Source: Scytonematopsis contorta HA4267-MV1 (GTDB taxonomy: Bacteria; Cyanobacteriota; Cyanobacteriia; Cyanobacteriales; Nostocaceae). Taken from it: a DNA stretch of 64,000 nucleotides. The DNA lies in contig JAHHIC010000038.1 of the NCBI GenBank assembly GCA_019359035.1, positions 124,001 to 188,000 of the forward strand, in the 5' to 3' direction. Below, piece after piece: positions 52,451 through 60,989 of this stretch. The notes under the pieces were generated by a model. It worked only from the letters and a program-made list of their open reading frames with translations. It did not search any database and was not told the origin of the DNA. A program made the translations under genes and the position numbers. Each line of letters begins with the position of its first letter. The stretch's first letter is position 1.

Positions 52451-53959
52451 ATGATTATTGACGACCAGTATTACAACATAATTATTATCGGTACAGGTGC
52501 AGGCGGTGGTACTTTAGTACATAAACTTGCGCCAACAGGTAAGAAAATTCTTGTTTTAGAACGAGGTAACTTTTTGCCTCCAGAAAATAAAAATTTGAGT
52601 GACACCGAAATCTTTAAAAGAGAGCGCTATCATGCTCCTGAACAGTGGTATGACAATGCAGGAGAACCGTTTCATCCCCAAACTAATTATTCGGTAGGTG
52701 GTAACACCAAAATTTATAGTGGTGCTCTACTACGGATGCGAGAACGAGATTTTGAGGAAGTCAAACATCAAGAAGGTATTTCCAGAGAATGGCCGCTCAA
52801 ATACCAAGATTTTGAACCTTACTATACAGAAGCAGAAAAACTATACCGCGTTCACGGGAAACAAGGGGACGACCCAACGGAACCTTACCGAAGTGAAGAT
52901 TATCCACATCCTCCCGTAAGTCACGAATCTCAAATACTTTCAATTTGCGATCGCATTTCTAAACAGGGTTTACATCCTGCACATCTACCCTTAGGACTTC
53001 AGGAAAAGGAAGTTAAAACTGATGCTGAGGTTAAGGGGATTGTCCCCGCTCTGAGTTACCCTAACGTTACTCTAAAAACAGATGCGAAAGCGGTATGTTT
53101 ACACACTAACCCTTCAGGAGTAGAAGTTAAAGCCGTACAAGTAGAAATTGATGGACAATCACATTTATTTTTTGCTGATATTTTTGTAGTCGCTTGTGGT
53201 GCAATAAAATCCGCTGCTTTACTTTTGCGTTCAGCTAATGGTTCGCACCCCAAAGGAATTGGCAATAGTTCCGACCAAGTGGGACGCAATTTCATGAAAC
53301 AACAGATGACAGCAGTGGTGCAACTTACCCCCACAGCTAACTCTGGTCTATTTCAAAGGACACTTTACATCAATGATTTTTACTGGGGATATGGGGATTA
53401 CCCTTATCCAATGGGTCACATTCAAAACAGCGGTGGTCTTTTCCAAGATGTAATTTTTGCCGAATCTCCACCAATATTATCTATCTTAGCGAAATTGTTG
53501 CCAGGGTTTGGTTTGCGACAGTTAGCAACCCGTTCCATCGGTTGGTGGTTACAGACGGAAGATTTACCAACACCAAATAACCGAGTACGAGCAGTAGGTT
53601 CTAAATTGTATTTAGATTACACACCTAATAATGCTGAAGCCCATGACCGTCTTGTTTACCGTTGGCAAGATGTTCTAAAAGCAGTAGATAGCAATACCTC
53701 TGGGACAGTATTTTCACGCAATATTCATCCCCGTGGAGAAGTCCCTATTCAAGTTGTAGCTCATCAGTGTGGAACTTGTCTTTTTGGCTCAGACCCAGCT
53801 ACATCGGTTCTAGACCTTAATTGTCGCACCCACGATGTAGATAATCTTTATGTTGTGGATGGAAGTTTTTTCCCCTCCAGTTCCGCAGTTAGCCCAGCTT
53901 TGACTATTATGGCCAATGCTTTGCGGGTCGGGGAGCATTTGATTGAAAGGTTAGGGTAG
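52451..53959 (+). CDS. GMC-family oxidoreductase
   Basis: This 502-aa FAD enzyme has the dinucleotide motif GTGAGGGTLVHKLAPTGKKILVLERG, NYSVGGNTKIYSGALLRMRERDF, and the C-terminal HQCGTCLFGSDP and VVDGSFFPSSSAVSPALTIMANALR. GMC enzymes oxidise alcohols or sugars. Relatives that I remember carry a cysteine-rich stretch (CIRCxTCDGFPC-like) between residues 185 and 200. Here LPLGLQEKEVKTDAEVKG passes straight over that place, so a short deletion is possible. It lies downstream of the oxidase genes and could be in the same operon. Confidence 0.9.
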   Translation: MIIDDQYYNIIIIGTGAGGGTLVHKLAPTGKKILVLERGNFLPPENKNLSDTEIFKRERYHAPEQWYDNAGEPFHPQTNYSVGGNTKIYSGALLRMRERDFEEVKHQEGISREWPLKYQDFEPYYTEAEKLYRVHGKQGDDPTEPYRSEDYPHPPVSHESQILSICDRISKQGLHPAHLPLGLQEKEVKTDAEVKGIVPALSYPNVTLKTDAKAVCLHTNPSGVEVKAVQVEIDGQSHLFFADIFVVACGAIKSAALLLRSANGSHPKGIGNSSDQVGRNFMKQQMTAVVQLTPTANSGLFQRTLYINDFYWGYGDYPYPMGHIQNSGGLFQDVIFAESPPILSILAKLLPGFGLRQLATRSIGWWLQTEDLPTPNNRVRAVGSKLYLDYTPNNAEAHDRLVYRWQDVLKAVDSNTSGTVFSRNIHPRGEVPIQVVAHQCGTCLFGSDPATSVLDLNCRTHDVDNLYVVDGSFFPSSSAVSPALTIMANALRVGEHLIERLG

Positions 53960-53981
53960 TGGCATATTTCTAGGGTTTCAA

Positions 53982-54099
53982 TACTGCGAAGGTTTTGAGA
54001 TTTCGTAGGTTGGGTTGAGACTTTGGGAAACCCAACATTTCTGCGAAGATTTTGAGATTTCGTAGGTTGGGTTTCGTCCCTCAACCCAACCTACGTATT
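53982..54099. repeat. GTAGGTTGGGTT dispersed repeats
   Basis: Two direct copies of a unit starting TGCGAAG.TTTTGAGATTTC and ending GTAGGTTGGGTT lie at about 53986 and 54042. The second is followed by an inverted AACCCAACCTAC copy, giving a hairpin. It is the same family as 33394 and 56731. Confidence 0.8.
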
Positions 54100-54231
54100 T
54101 CGGTATTTTGGAACTTAACCGACAAGTATTGGCTAGGGTTTGGGAATTTTGCCCGGATAGAGACCTGATAAATCACGTCTCTACATGTTTTTGCATCAAA
54201 ATAGAGAAAATGCTTTATTGAAATTGACAAT

Positions 54232-54810
54232 ATGCTGGTGAGTCCATTAACTTTAAATTTAGATACGGTTTATTTGACAGATGAGCAATATTATCAGCTT
54301 TGCCAGAATAACCGTGAGTCGAAGTTTGAACGCACTCCTCAAGGAGAATTAATCATAATGTCACCAACTGGGGGAAATACGGGAAGATACAATTTAAAAA
54401 TTGCTCAGCAGTTAGCAAATTGGTCTGATGCAGATGGCACTGGAGTTGCTTTCGACTCTTCTACAGGGTTCAAGCTACCTAATGGTGCAGACCGTTCCCC
54501 TGATGCTGCTTGGGTTTCTCTCGAAAAATGGAATAGTCTCTCCGACAAAGAACAAGAGAAATTCCCTCCTATTTGTCCTGATTTTGTGATTGAATTGCGT
54601 TCCCCCAGTGATGCTTTAAAGCCCTTGCAAGATAAAATGCTGGAATATCTTGATAATGGTATGCGTTTAGGATGGTTGATTAATCAGAAAGAGCGACAGG
54701 TTGAAATTTACAGACAAGGACAACAGAAGGAAGTTTTAGAATATCCAATGACCTTATCTGGAGAAAATGTGCTGCCTAATTTTGTTCTCAATCTCAAAGG
54801 CATTCGGTAA
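54232..54810 (+). CDS. Uma2-family endonuclease (DUF820)
   Basis: This 192-aa protein is of the Uma2 type. Seen are the N-terminal LTDEQYYQLCQNN, ELIIMSPTGGNTGRYN, the core GADRSPDAAWVSLEKW, the acidic DFVIELRSPSD and the closing GMRLGWLINQKERQVEIYR. The PD-(D/E)XK-like fold suggests a nuclease origin; cellular function is unknown. It stands alone, transcribed away from the GTAGGTTGGGTT repeat cluster. Confidence 0.9.
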   Translation: MLVSPLTLNLDTVYLTDEQYYQLCQNNRESKFERTPQGELIIMSPTGGNTGRYNLKIAQQLANWSDADGTGVAFDSSTGFKLPNGADRSPDAAWVSLEKWNSLSDKEQEKFPPICPDFVIELRSPSDALKPLQDKMLEYLDNGMRLGWLINQKERQVEIYRQGQQKEVLEYPMTLSGENVLPNFVLNLKGIR

Positions 54811-54945
54811 TTGCCTTAGAAGTATTTTTATTAGTCCCCAGCTATTTCTCAAAAAATGTAAAAAAGGCTGGGAACTTTATCATCCTCACCCCTGTCATTA
54901 AAATTAACAAATCGAAACTCTATACTGAAACTCTATACCGAAAAT

Positions 54946-54978
54946 TGCGGGTCACAACATCAACGTTGTAGACCCGCA
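54946..54978. terminator. Hairpin between convergent genes
   Basis: TGCGGGTC and GACCCGCA, with inner ACAAC/GTTGT pairs, form a strong stem between the Uma2 gene (plus) and the zinc-ribbon gene (minus). There is no long T-run, so it may be a bidirectional terminator of moderate strength. Confidence 0.5.
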
Positions 54979-55028
54979 TCTTAATGAAGATTTAAGAAAT
55001 TATCTCAAACTCATCAGAATTTATCAAA

Positions 55029-55217
55029 TTAAGAATTGATATTTGACTCAGCGCGTATGCCCGTACTTCTTGCTGCTTCCACGCCTTGTACACGATTCAC
55101 AGTCAAAACAGGTACTTCTTGCCAACAAGATTTACAAAACCAGTAAATCTCGCTTTGGCGAACATGGCGCAGGAGGGGACTACCACAACATGGACAACTA
55201 TTACCTATCATGCTCAT
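55029..55217 (-). CDS. Small zinc-ribbon protein
   Basis: This 62-aa protein has two cysteine pairs (CPCC and CKSC) spaced by 18 residues, which should bind one zinc as a ribbon. The C-terminal third is polar. GGAGGAG lies just before ATG 55217. It lies 55 bases upstream of no other minus-strand gene start, but the glycosyltransferase gene ends before it on the same strand in the order GT then this gene. I do not recognise the family. Confidence 0.75.
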   Translation of the reverse strand: MSMIGNSCPCCGSPLLRHVRQSEIYWFCKSCWQEVPVLTVNRVQGVEAARSTGIRAESNINS

Positions 55218-55272
55218 AATATTCTCCTCCTGTGCAAACAGTGATTAATTAAAGAACAGAAAAAATTGTTAA

Positions 55273-56340
55273 TTAAAGTTGAATTTTTGCGGCACGAATA
55301 TGACCATTTGATTTAACACGGTCTTTTATAAGACTTTGGTAGACAGCTTCGTAACCATCAACCATTTGGCTAACACCAAATTTGTTTTCTACATACTTCC
55401 GGCACTCGTGACGATTTAGTTCCAAAGCTTTAGGAATCATTGCCGCCATTTCTTCAACGCTTTGGCAAACAAAACCTGTCTCACCGTGAGCAATCACCTC
55501 CGAAGTTGAACCCAGACTAGTGGCAATTACTGGAGTGCCAGTAGCCATTGATTCAATCATAACCAATCCAAAAGGTTCGTGCCAAGTGATTGGAAAAAGT
55601 GTTGCTGCCGCATTACCGAAGAGTTCGGCTTTCTGAGCATGATTGACTTCACCGAGGAATTCAATTTGCTTACCGTCGATTAATGGCTCAATTTCTTGTT
55701 CAAAAAATTCTCTATCTACGGTATCTACCTTTCCTGCCATTTTTAATCGCCAACCAGTTTGTTTAGCAATTGCAATCGCATGGTGGGGACCTTTTTCAGG
55801 TGAAAAGCGTCCTAAAAATGCTAAATAAGGTGGGTCTTGGGGTTGAGCAACGAAAGAATAATGATGAGGATTGATTCCGTTGTAAACCGTGCTGACGTAA
55901 TTGAGATTTATTAAGCGCTGAGCATCACTGATACTGACGTATGGCTGCTTTTGGTGATGAAGATAAATATGGCGAGTGTCGGAGTTAAACATACCGTGTA
56001 AAGTATGCACTGTCGGAGTTGACACCATATTAGCTAGAGCTAATGTAGAAATCCCTAAATGGGAATGAATGATATCAAACTCTGCTGCTCGTTGATAGAC
56101 CTGGCTCATTTCCAACATCTCGTACGCTGCGTACTCTTTGACATTGGGGTCTAAACGCAATGCATGTGGGTAAACAGATTCCAATTTGGCAAGAGTCTCA
56201 GAATCGCCAGAGGCAAATAAAGTGACTTCATGTCCGCGACGCACCAGTTCATCAGTCAAATGACTCACAACTAGCTCTATCCCTCCATAGGTTGGAGGTG
56301 GAACTCTTTCCCATAAGGGGGCTACTTGAGCGATTTTCAT
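55273..56340 (-). CDS. Glycosyltransferase family 4 protein
   Basis: This 355-aa GT-B fold glycosyltransferase has the N-terminal MKIAQVAPLWERVPPPTYGGIE acceptor-side loop, GRFSPEKGPHHAI, and the nucleotide-sugar site EPFGLVMIESMATGTPVIA. The retaining GT4 class builds polysaccharides, glycolipids or compatible solutes. The opening resembles cyanobacterial enzymes often annotated as GT4 without known acceptor. It is transcribed upstream of, and with, the small zinc-ribbon protein. Confidence 0.9.
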   Translation of the reverse strand: MKIAQVAPLWERVPPPTYGGIELVVSHLTDELVRRGHEVTLFASGDSETLAKLESVYPHALRLDPNVKEYAAYEMLEMSQVYQRAAEFDIIHSHLGISTLALANMVSTPTVHTLHGMFNSDTRHIYLHHQKQPYVSISDAQRLINLNYVSTVYNGINPHHYSFVAQPQDPPYLAFLGRFSPEKGPHHAIAIAKQTGWRLKMAGKVDTVDREFFEQEIEPLIDGKQIEFLGEVNHAQKAELFGNAAATLFPITWHEPFGLVMIESMATGTPVIATSLGSTSEVIAHGETGFVCQSVEEMAAMIPKALELNRHECRKYVENKFGVSQMVDGYEAVYQSLIKDRVKSNGHIRAAKIQL

Positions 56341-56821
56341 AGTTTTTCTTAATTGAGCAGGTAAAACTGTCTTAAAAAAGGACTTTTATCTCGATGGAAT
56401 TTGTGGTTGTTGCAGCTATCTATCTCTGTATACAGGTTAACCTAAGCAAATAATGACTGCAAATACGGGTAAGTACTATTAGTCTTAATTTTTAGTTAAC
56501 TTTGACCATAATCCCAAACAAGGCGTTTCACCCGTTTGCATAAATTGTTAATCAACTGCACATTTCAATTTACAGGTTGATTTATCAACTTTCATCTATC
56601 CAGGGGATAATAAATTTGAAACATTTTGTAATAAAACTTCTTGACATTTTCACAAAAAAACATATCCCCAGTTGCTAGAAAACGGATGTAACACTTACAA
56701 TACCTGACTTCTAAGAAATAAAGATACTCGTAGGTTGGGTGGAGGCTTTGCGGAACCCAACATTTTTATCTTTTTGAGCTGCTTGTTAAAATAAATTAAT
56801 GACCCTTGCGGCAATCCACCT
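56341..56821. other. Intergenic with one dispersed repeat
   Basis: About 480 bases between the divergent glycosyltransferase and Uma2 genes. One GTAGGTTGGGT...ACCCAACAT element (about 56731-56763) is present. Otherwise the DNA is AT-rich with no supported ORF or RNA. Confidence 0.5.
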
Positions 56822-57412
56822 ATGGTTATTTTGACAAACAAAACGGCTAAACGCTTTAGTATCGAAGAATACCACCGTCTAATAGAATTAGGTTTCTTCG
56901 CAGAAAACGACAGGGTAGAATTAATCCGTGGGGAATTAGTGGACATGACCGCAAAAAGAACACCACACAGTGTTTGTACAACACGCTTGCTATACGAGTT
57001 AGTCACATTACTACAAAAACAAGCTATTGTCAGAAGCCAGGAGCCAATCGTATTACCTCCCAATAGCGAACCAGAGCCAGATATAGCAATTGTACGTAAT
57101 CGAGTTGATAATTATTTTTCAGGTCACCCACAATCGGAAGATATTATTGTAGTTGTAGAAGTATCTGATAGCACCTTAAAATACGACCAAGAAGAAAAAT
57201 TATCGCTTTACGCAGAATCAGGAATTAATAATTATTGCATATTTAATTTAGTATCGATTTGTTTGGAAGTTTACACGCAGCCATACCAAAATTTACAAGG
57301 TGAGTTTGATTACGCTAGCAAACAAGTATTTTTACCTGATGCGACTGTAGCTATTCCTGAATTTACAGATTTATCGTTGAATTTATCAGAGATATTTACC
57401 ATTAGTAGTTAA
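56822..57412 (+). CDS. Uma2-family endonuclease (DUF820)
   Basis: This 196-aa Uma2 protein shows FSIEEYHRLIELGFFAENDRVELIRGELVDMT, the core SEPEPDIAIVRNR, and DIIVVVEVSDSTLKYDQEEKLSLYAESGINNYCIFN. All expected active-site acids (the aspartate of PDI, the glutamate of VEVS and the lysine of EEK) are present. It starts at ATG 56822. Neighbours are an aspartic-protease-like protein and a toxin-antitoxin pair, an accessory-gene setting. Confidence 0.92.
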   Translation: MVILTNKTAKRFSIEEYHRLIELGFFAENDRVELIRGELVDMTAKRTPHSVCTTRLLYELVTLLQKQAIVRSQEPIVLPPNSEPEPDIAIVRNRVDNYFSGHPQSEDIIVVVEVSDSTLKYDQEEKLSLYAESGINNYCIFNLVSICLEVYTQPYQNLQGEFDYASKQVFLPDATVAIPEFTDLSLNLSEIFTISS

Positions 57413-57472
57413 ATAATTAATTAAAAAAATCTCCAAATATATCACAAAAATTATTTATTTTAGGACACGAAT

Positions 57473-57925
57473 ATGGTAAATCTTAATAGTCCCAGTTCTG
57501 AAATCAATGATTCAATGGGTGAAGTTCGCGTCAAAGTTAAGCTCACCAATGCTGTAGATGAAGCGCTCGTAAGTCGAGGACTACTCAATCCCAATACGCT
57601 ACGGTTCTGTGAAGTTGAAGCAGTGGTAGATACAGGTGCTGTGCGTACTATGCTACCTATGGCTATTGTACAACAGTTGGGTATGAGGATTCGTGGTCAG
57701 CAGGTTGCTCAATACGCTAACGGGATGGAAGAATCAATTGGTTTGACAGAACCCGTGATTATAGAATTGGAAGGAAGGGAAACAACTGAGGTGACATTGG
57801 TAACAGGTAATACTGTTTTAATTGGACAAACAGTCCTAGAAACACTCGATTTGCTAGTGGACTGCAATAATAAACGACTTTTACCCAACCCTGAGCATCC
57901 AAATTATTCTGTAATGAGGATATAA
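57473..57925 (+). CDS. Clan AA retropepsin-like aspartic protease
   Basis: This 150-aa single-domain protein has the aspartic protease motif VDTGAVRTMLP (usual consensus DTGA/SxxxxxP) and a later hydrophobic GQTVLETLDLLVDC that matches the flap/C-terminal glycine motif of retropepsins. Such proteins work as homodimers. Small clan AA proteins are common in cyanobacteria, often beside toxin-antitoxin or Uma2 genes, and their substrates are unknown. ATG 57473 follows AGGACACG. Confidence 0.8.
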   Translation: MVNLNSPSSEINDSMGEVRVKVKLTNAVDEALVSRGLLNPNTLRFCEVEAVVDTGAVRTMLPMAIVQQLGMRIRGQQVAQYANGMEESIGLTEPVIIELEGRETTEVTLVTGNTVLIGQTVLETLDLLVDCNNKRLLPNPEHPNYSVMRI

Positions 57926-58030
57926 AAGGATATGATATTTGCTCGCATGTGGGAAAATCAAGTATTTACAGCTTAATCAATTTTGGGTTTAGAGTACAAT
58001 AAAAACAAAATTTAATGGTCGTGTTTCAAA

Positions 58031-58390
58031 ATGGTAATCAACATAAATGTGCCGGATTTACATCCATCCACCAATCTAAAGGTTACACTCCTAGTAGAAA
58101 CTCTTCCTTCGCAAAAAGTTGCTGCTTCTGTCTTAGAGTTTCCCGACTGTCGAGTAGAAGCAGAGACACGAGAAAAAGCTATTGCCCAAATTAAAATTGC
58201 ATTTTTAGAGCGGCTGAAGCATATTGAAGCAATTTCATGGGATGTTCCTGTTCAGTCTTTAGAACCTGCTTGGATGAAATTTGCCGGTGTCTTTCAAGAC
58301 GATTTAGATTTTAGGGAGATTATGGAGAAGATTCGAGCAGAGCGAACTAGTAATGATGATTCAGAAGTTGACCCATCATACTACTTGTAG
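58031..58390 (+). CDS. Putative antitoxin (HicB-like fold) of VapC pair
   Basis: This 119-aa acidic protein has an N-terminal beta-alpha-beta pattern (VAASVLEFPDCRVEAETREKAIAQIKIAFLERL) that resembles the HicB/partial RNase H fold. An acidic helical tail (DLDFREIMEKIRAERTS) follows. It lies 12 bases upstream of a VapC-like toxin on the same strand, the usual order for a toxin-antitoxin pair. The role is inferred from this arrangement. Confidence 0.75.
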   Translation: MVININVPDLHPSTNLKVTLLVETLPSQKVAASVLEFPDCRVEAETREKAIAQIKIAFLERLKHIEAISWDVPVQSLEPAWMKFAGVFQDDLDFREIMEKIRAERTSNDDSEVDPSYYL

Positions 58391-58402
58391 AGGTAGCTTT
58401 CT

Positions 58403-58822
58403 GTGTGTCAATATATTTTGGATACCGACCATGTTTCATTGATTTTATTTAATCATCCCCAAGTTACCGCTAATGCTTCCCAGCATCAAATTGCTGTTAC
58501 CGTGATTACGGTTCAAGAACTTTTCAATGGTTGGGTTGGCAGAATTAACGAACCATCACAGGTAAATAATCTACCTGCTCTTTACACAAAACTTTGGACA
58601 ACCGTAAAATATCTCCAGACAGTTGAGATATTGGACTTTACTTCAGAGGCTGACATTTGTCTGAAGCAATTATTAAAAGAGAACCCACCCCTACGGAAAA
58701 ATCGCCTGCAAAAAGATATGCGAATTGCAGCAATCGCATTATCGCTCAATGCGACAGTCGCTACCCGCAATCATCGGGATTTTGAGCAAGTACCAGGTCT
58801 TGCGATTGTAGATTGGACTTAG
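58403..58822 (+). CDS. PIN-domain ribonuclease toxin (VapC-like)
   Basis: This 139-aa PIN-domain protein has the catalytic acids at LDTDHVS (near the N-terminus), VQELFNGW, and KDMRIAAIALS, with NHRDFEQVPGL at the end. VapC toxins cleave tRNA or rRNA and are silenced by their partner. The start codon is GTG 58403. Its stop overlaps by a few bases an xisH fragment on the other strand. Confidence 0.88.
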   Translation: MCQYILDTDHVSLILFNHPQVTANASQHQIAVTVITVQELFNGWVGRINEPSQVNNLPALYTKLWTTVKYLQTVEILDFTSEADICLKQLLKENPPLRKNRLQKDMRIAAIALSLNATVATRNHRDFEQVPGLAIVDWT

Positions 58823-58935
58823 TCAATTTCCATATCAGCCCCACCCACCTTAATCCTTAGTGGGTCATCCGTAATCAGCCAACCCTCCTTTTCTAAACCC
58901 TTCCTAACTGCATAATGGAAAACATCTTTAGCCAT
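58819..58935 (-). pseudogene. xisH N-terminal fragment
   Basis: The minus strand encodes 38 residues, MAKDVFHYAVRKGLEKEGW followed by LITDDPLRIKVGGADMEID, then TAA. This matches the N-terminus of XisH, the fdxN-element excision controlling factor, whose full length is about 140 aa. Only the first quarter remains, and it ends exactly at the VapC stop codon region on the other strand, so a rearrangement cut it. No xisI partner is seen. Confidence 0.7.
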
Positions 58936-58976
58936 TGAGTGAGTAACTTGATTATCTAGATAAATTATATTTATTT

Positions 58977-59513
58977 TCAGCTTTTAGCGCGAGTCATAGC
59001 CATCACCATCTTGACCGTAAGCTCTGGTAAATTGCCCAAAGTAGGTAAAATATCTTCTGCCGAAAGAACAAGGGGTAAGTTATCTCCGAGCCATACCCAA
59101 ACTTGTTGGCAACTTATGTCTATTAGCCAAGCTAGTTGCGTTCCATTACCTAGGCAATGGAGAATTTTGTTCTGCAAATCTAAGGTGCTTTGGTCGGGAG
59201 AGCGAATTTCAATCAACCAGTCCGGTGCTCCCTTAAATGGTCCATCCTCATCAGAGAGTCTATTACAAGCAACGACAGAAATATCTGGTACGGGAGAGTA
59301 GGGAGGCACAATACAGCGCAGTTCTTGAATAGCTTCAAATTGCTCAGTATGGAGATTTATGTAATTTACCAAATTGCGTTGTAACCGCGAGTGAAAAAGG
59401 GTTGGCATTGGTTTTTGTCGCGCTTGCCCGTTAATTAACTCCCATGCAGGAGAAGCCTCAATATTTGGTTGAGAGAGAAACTCGTTTAAAGGGGTCGTTG
59501 CAATTGACTTCAT
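58977..59513 (-). CDS. Uma2-family endonuclease (DUF820)
   Basis: This 178-aa Uma2 protein shows SPAWELINGQARQKPMPTLFHSRLQRNLVNYI, the core YSPVPDISVVACNRL, the acidic DWLIEIRSPDQSTLDLQNK and the closing GTQLAWLIDISCQQVWVW. The expected active-site residues are present. It starts at ATG 59513. It lies beside the xisH fragment and the toxin-antitoxin pair. Confidence 0.92.
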   Translation of the reverse strand: MKSIATTPLNEFLSQPNIEASPAWELINGQARQKPMPTLFHSRLQRNLVNYINLHTEQFEAIQELRCIVPPYSPVPDISVVACNRLSDEDGPFKGAPDWLIEIRSPDQSTLDLQNKILHCLGNGTQLAWLIDISCQQVWVWLGDNLPLVLSAEDILPTLGNLPELTVKMVMAMTRAKS

Positions 59514-59705
59514 AATGAGCCTTCCTCAAACTTTACCACTTATTAGAGGATGCATTCTTGCTGCATTTTAATTAAAATTAAACTATAGCAGCCCTAAATG
59601 ATATAAATTCACACTCTTTCTTCTCTTGGCTACCTTGGCTTCTTGGCGGTTAGTAATTTTCACAAAACGTTTGGATTTCGGTATACCTCATTTACCTACA
59701 AAATA

Positions 59706-59921
59706 CTATATTAAAGTATTTTGAACAATTTGGATTCTGCTTACTGGGCAATCCCACTCAAAAGACCATATTTCATCATTATCTAAAACCGTTAAATTTT
59801 TATACGGAGAAAAAGCGGTTAAATGTGCTAAATTCCACCCTTTTACTATCATAATAGCGAACCAATCTCGTGTACCAACAGAGTAGTTATAGGCATCTGC
59901 TTCAGAAAAATCAATAACTTC
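59706..59921 (-). pseudogene. Possible gene fragment without start
   Basis: A 71-residue reading frame on the minus strand (EVIDFSEADAYNYSVGTRDW..., ending in SRIQIVQNTLI) has gene-like composition. It begins right after two in-frame stops and has no ATG before residue 24. I do not recognise it. It is probably the C-terminal remnant of a small protein. The rest of the region 59514-60120 has no supported feature. Confidence 0.35.
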
Positions 59922-60120
59922 TTAGCTTTAAGCCAGAAATTTATTTCTAGGGCTTTATTTCTAGAACCTTATTTATAATCTTCTCAATACTAAAACATTA
60001 TCTATCTTTTTCACGCAGGAACTGCTCAAAGTTCGTAGTTGGGCTTTAGCCCTTCTTTTGTATATAATTAATGGCGCTGAAGCGCAACTACAAACCAAAA
60101 ACACCGACCGTTGATAATTA

Positions 60121-60909
60121 ATGAAAATCGCCACCTGGAACGTCAACTCAATCCGCACTCGTCTAGAACACGTAACCAACTGGTTGAGTGAAAACCCTGT
60201 TGATGTCCTTTGCTTACAAGAAACAAAAGTTGTAGACAGCGACTTTCCCCGACCTTCCTTTGAGCAATTGGGTTACAACCTTTACATATATGGACAAAAA
60301 TCTTACAACGGAGTAGCCCTCCTCAGCCGTCAGCCATTAGAGAATGTAAGCACAGGATTTACAAGTATTTTGCCAGATATACAGCCAGAATGGGACGACC
60401 AAAAACGAGTAATAACAGGTGTAATAAATGGCATTAGAATAGTTAACTTATACGTGCCCAACGGTTCAGAAATAGGCAGCGAAAAATACCAATATAAATT
60501 GCGTTGGCTGACCGTACTACGGGAATATTTGAAAAATTTGAAAGAATTGACACCCGCAACTTGCATCTGTGGTGACTTCAACATAGCCTTAGAAGACAAA
60601 GATATTCACGATAAAGTCAAACCCGAAAAACATATAATGTCATCGACAGCAGAACGCCAAGCCTTACAAGATATTTTAGAATTAGGATTTGCCGACGCCT
60701 TCAGAAAATTTACCCAAGACAGCGGACACTACAGTTGGTGGGACTATCGAGCAGCCTCATTTCCTCGCAACAAAGGTTGGCGAATCGACCACCATTATCT
60801 CACACCAGTTTTATATGAAAGCGCCAAAAGTTGCATAATTGACATCGCTCCCAGAAAATTAACCCAACCCAGCGACCATACCCCAGTTATTTTGGAATTG
60901 TTAAATTAG
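60121..60909 (+). CDS. xthA: Exodeoxyribonuclease III
   Basis: This 262-aa enzyme of the exonuclease III/AP endonuclease family starts MKIATWNVNSIRTRLEHV. LCLQETKV carries the metal-binding glutamate, CGDFNIA the Asp/Asn pair, and the end WRIDHHYLTP and PSDHTPVI the catalytic histidine. It repairs abasic sites and removes 3' blocking groups. Length is normal. No ribosome site is apparent before ATG 60121. Confidence 0.95.
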   Translation: MKIATWNVNSIRTRLEHVTNWLSENPVDVLCLQETKVVDSDFPRPSFEQLGYNLYIYGQKSYNGVALLSRQPLENVSTGFTSILPDIQPEWDDQKRVITGVINGIRIVNLYVPNGSEIGSEKYQYKLRWLTVLREYLKNLKELTPATCICGDFNIALEDKDIHDKVKPEKHIMSSTAERQALQDILELGFADAFRKFTQDSGHYSWWDYRAASFPRNKGWRIDHHYLTPVLYESAKSCIIDIAPRKLTQPSDHTPVILELLN

Positions 60910-60942
60910 AATTGTTGGCTGTTAAGGGTTGGCAGTTAGCGG

Positions 60943-60983
60943 TTAACAGTCAACAGTCAACAGTCATCAGTCAACCGTCAACA
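60943..60983. repeat. Short STRR array (CAACAGT type)
   Basis: About six CAACAGT/CATCAGT/CAACCGT heptamers lie between the exonuclease III gene and the NmrA-like gene, ending about seven bases before ATG 60990. Confidence 0.8.
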
Positions 60984-60989
60984 AACTTT

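Noticed and set aside
56695-57063. 122-aa antisense ORF overlapping Uma2 and its upstream repeat
   Set aside because: It covers conserved Uma2 codons on the other strand and a dispersed repeat; not gene-like.
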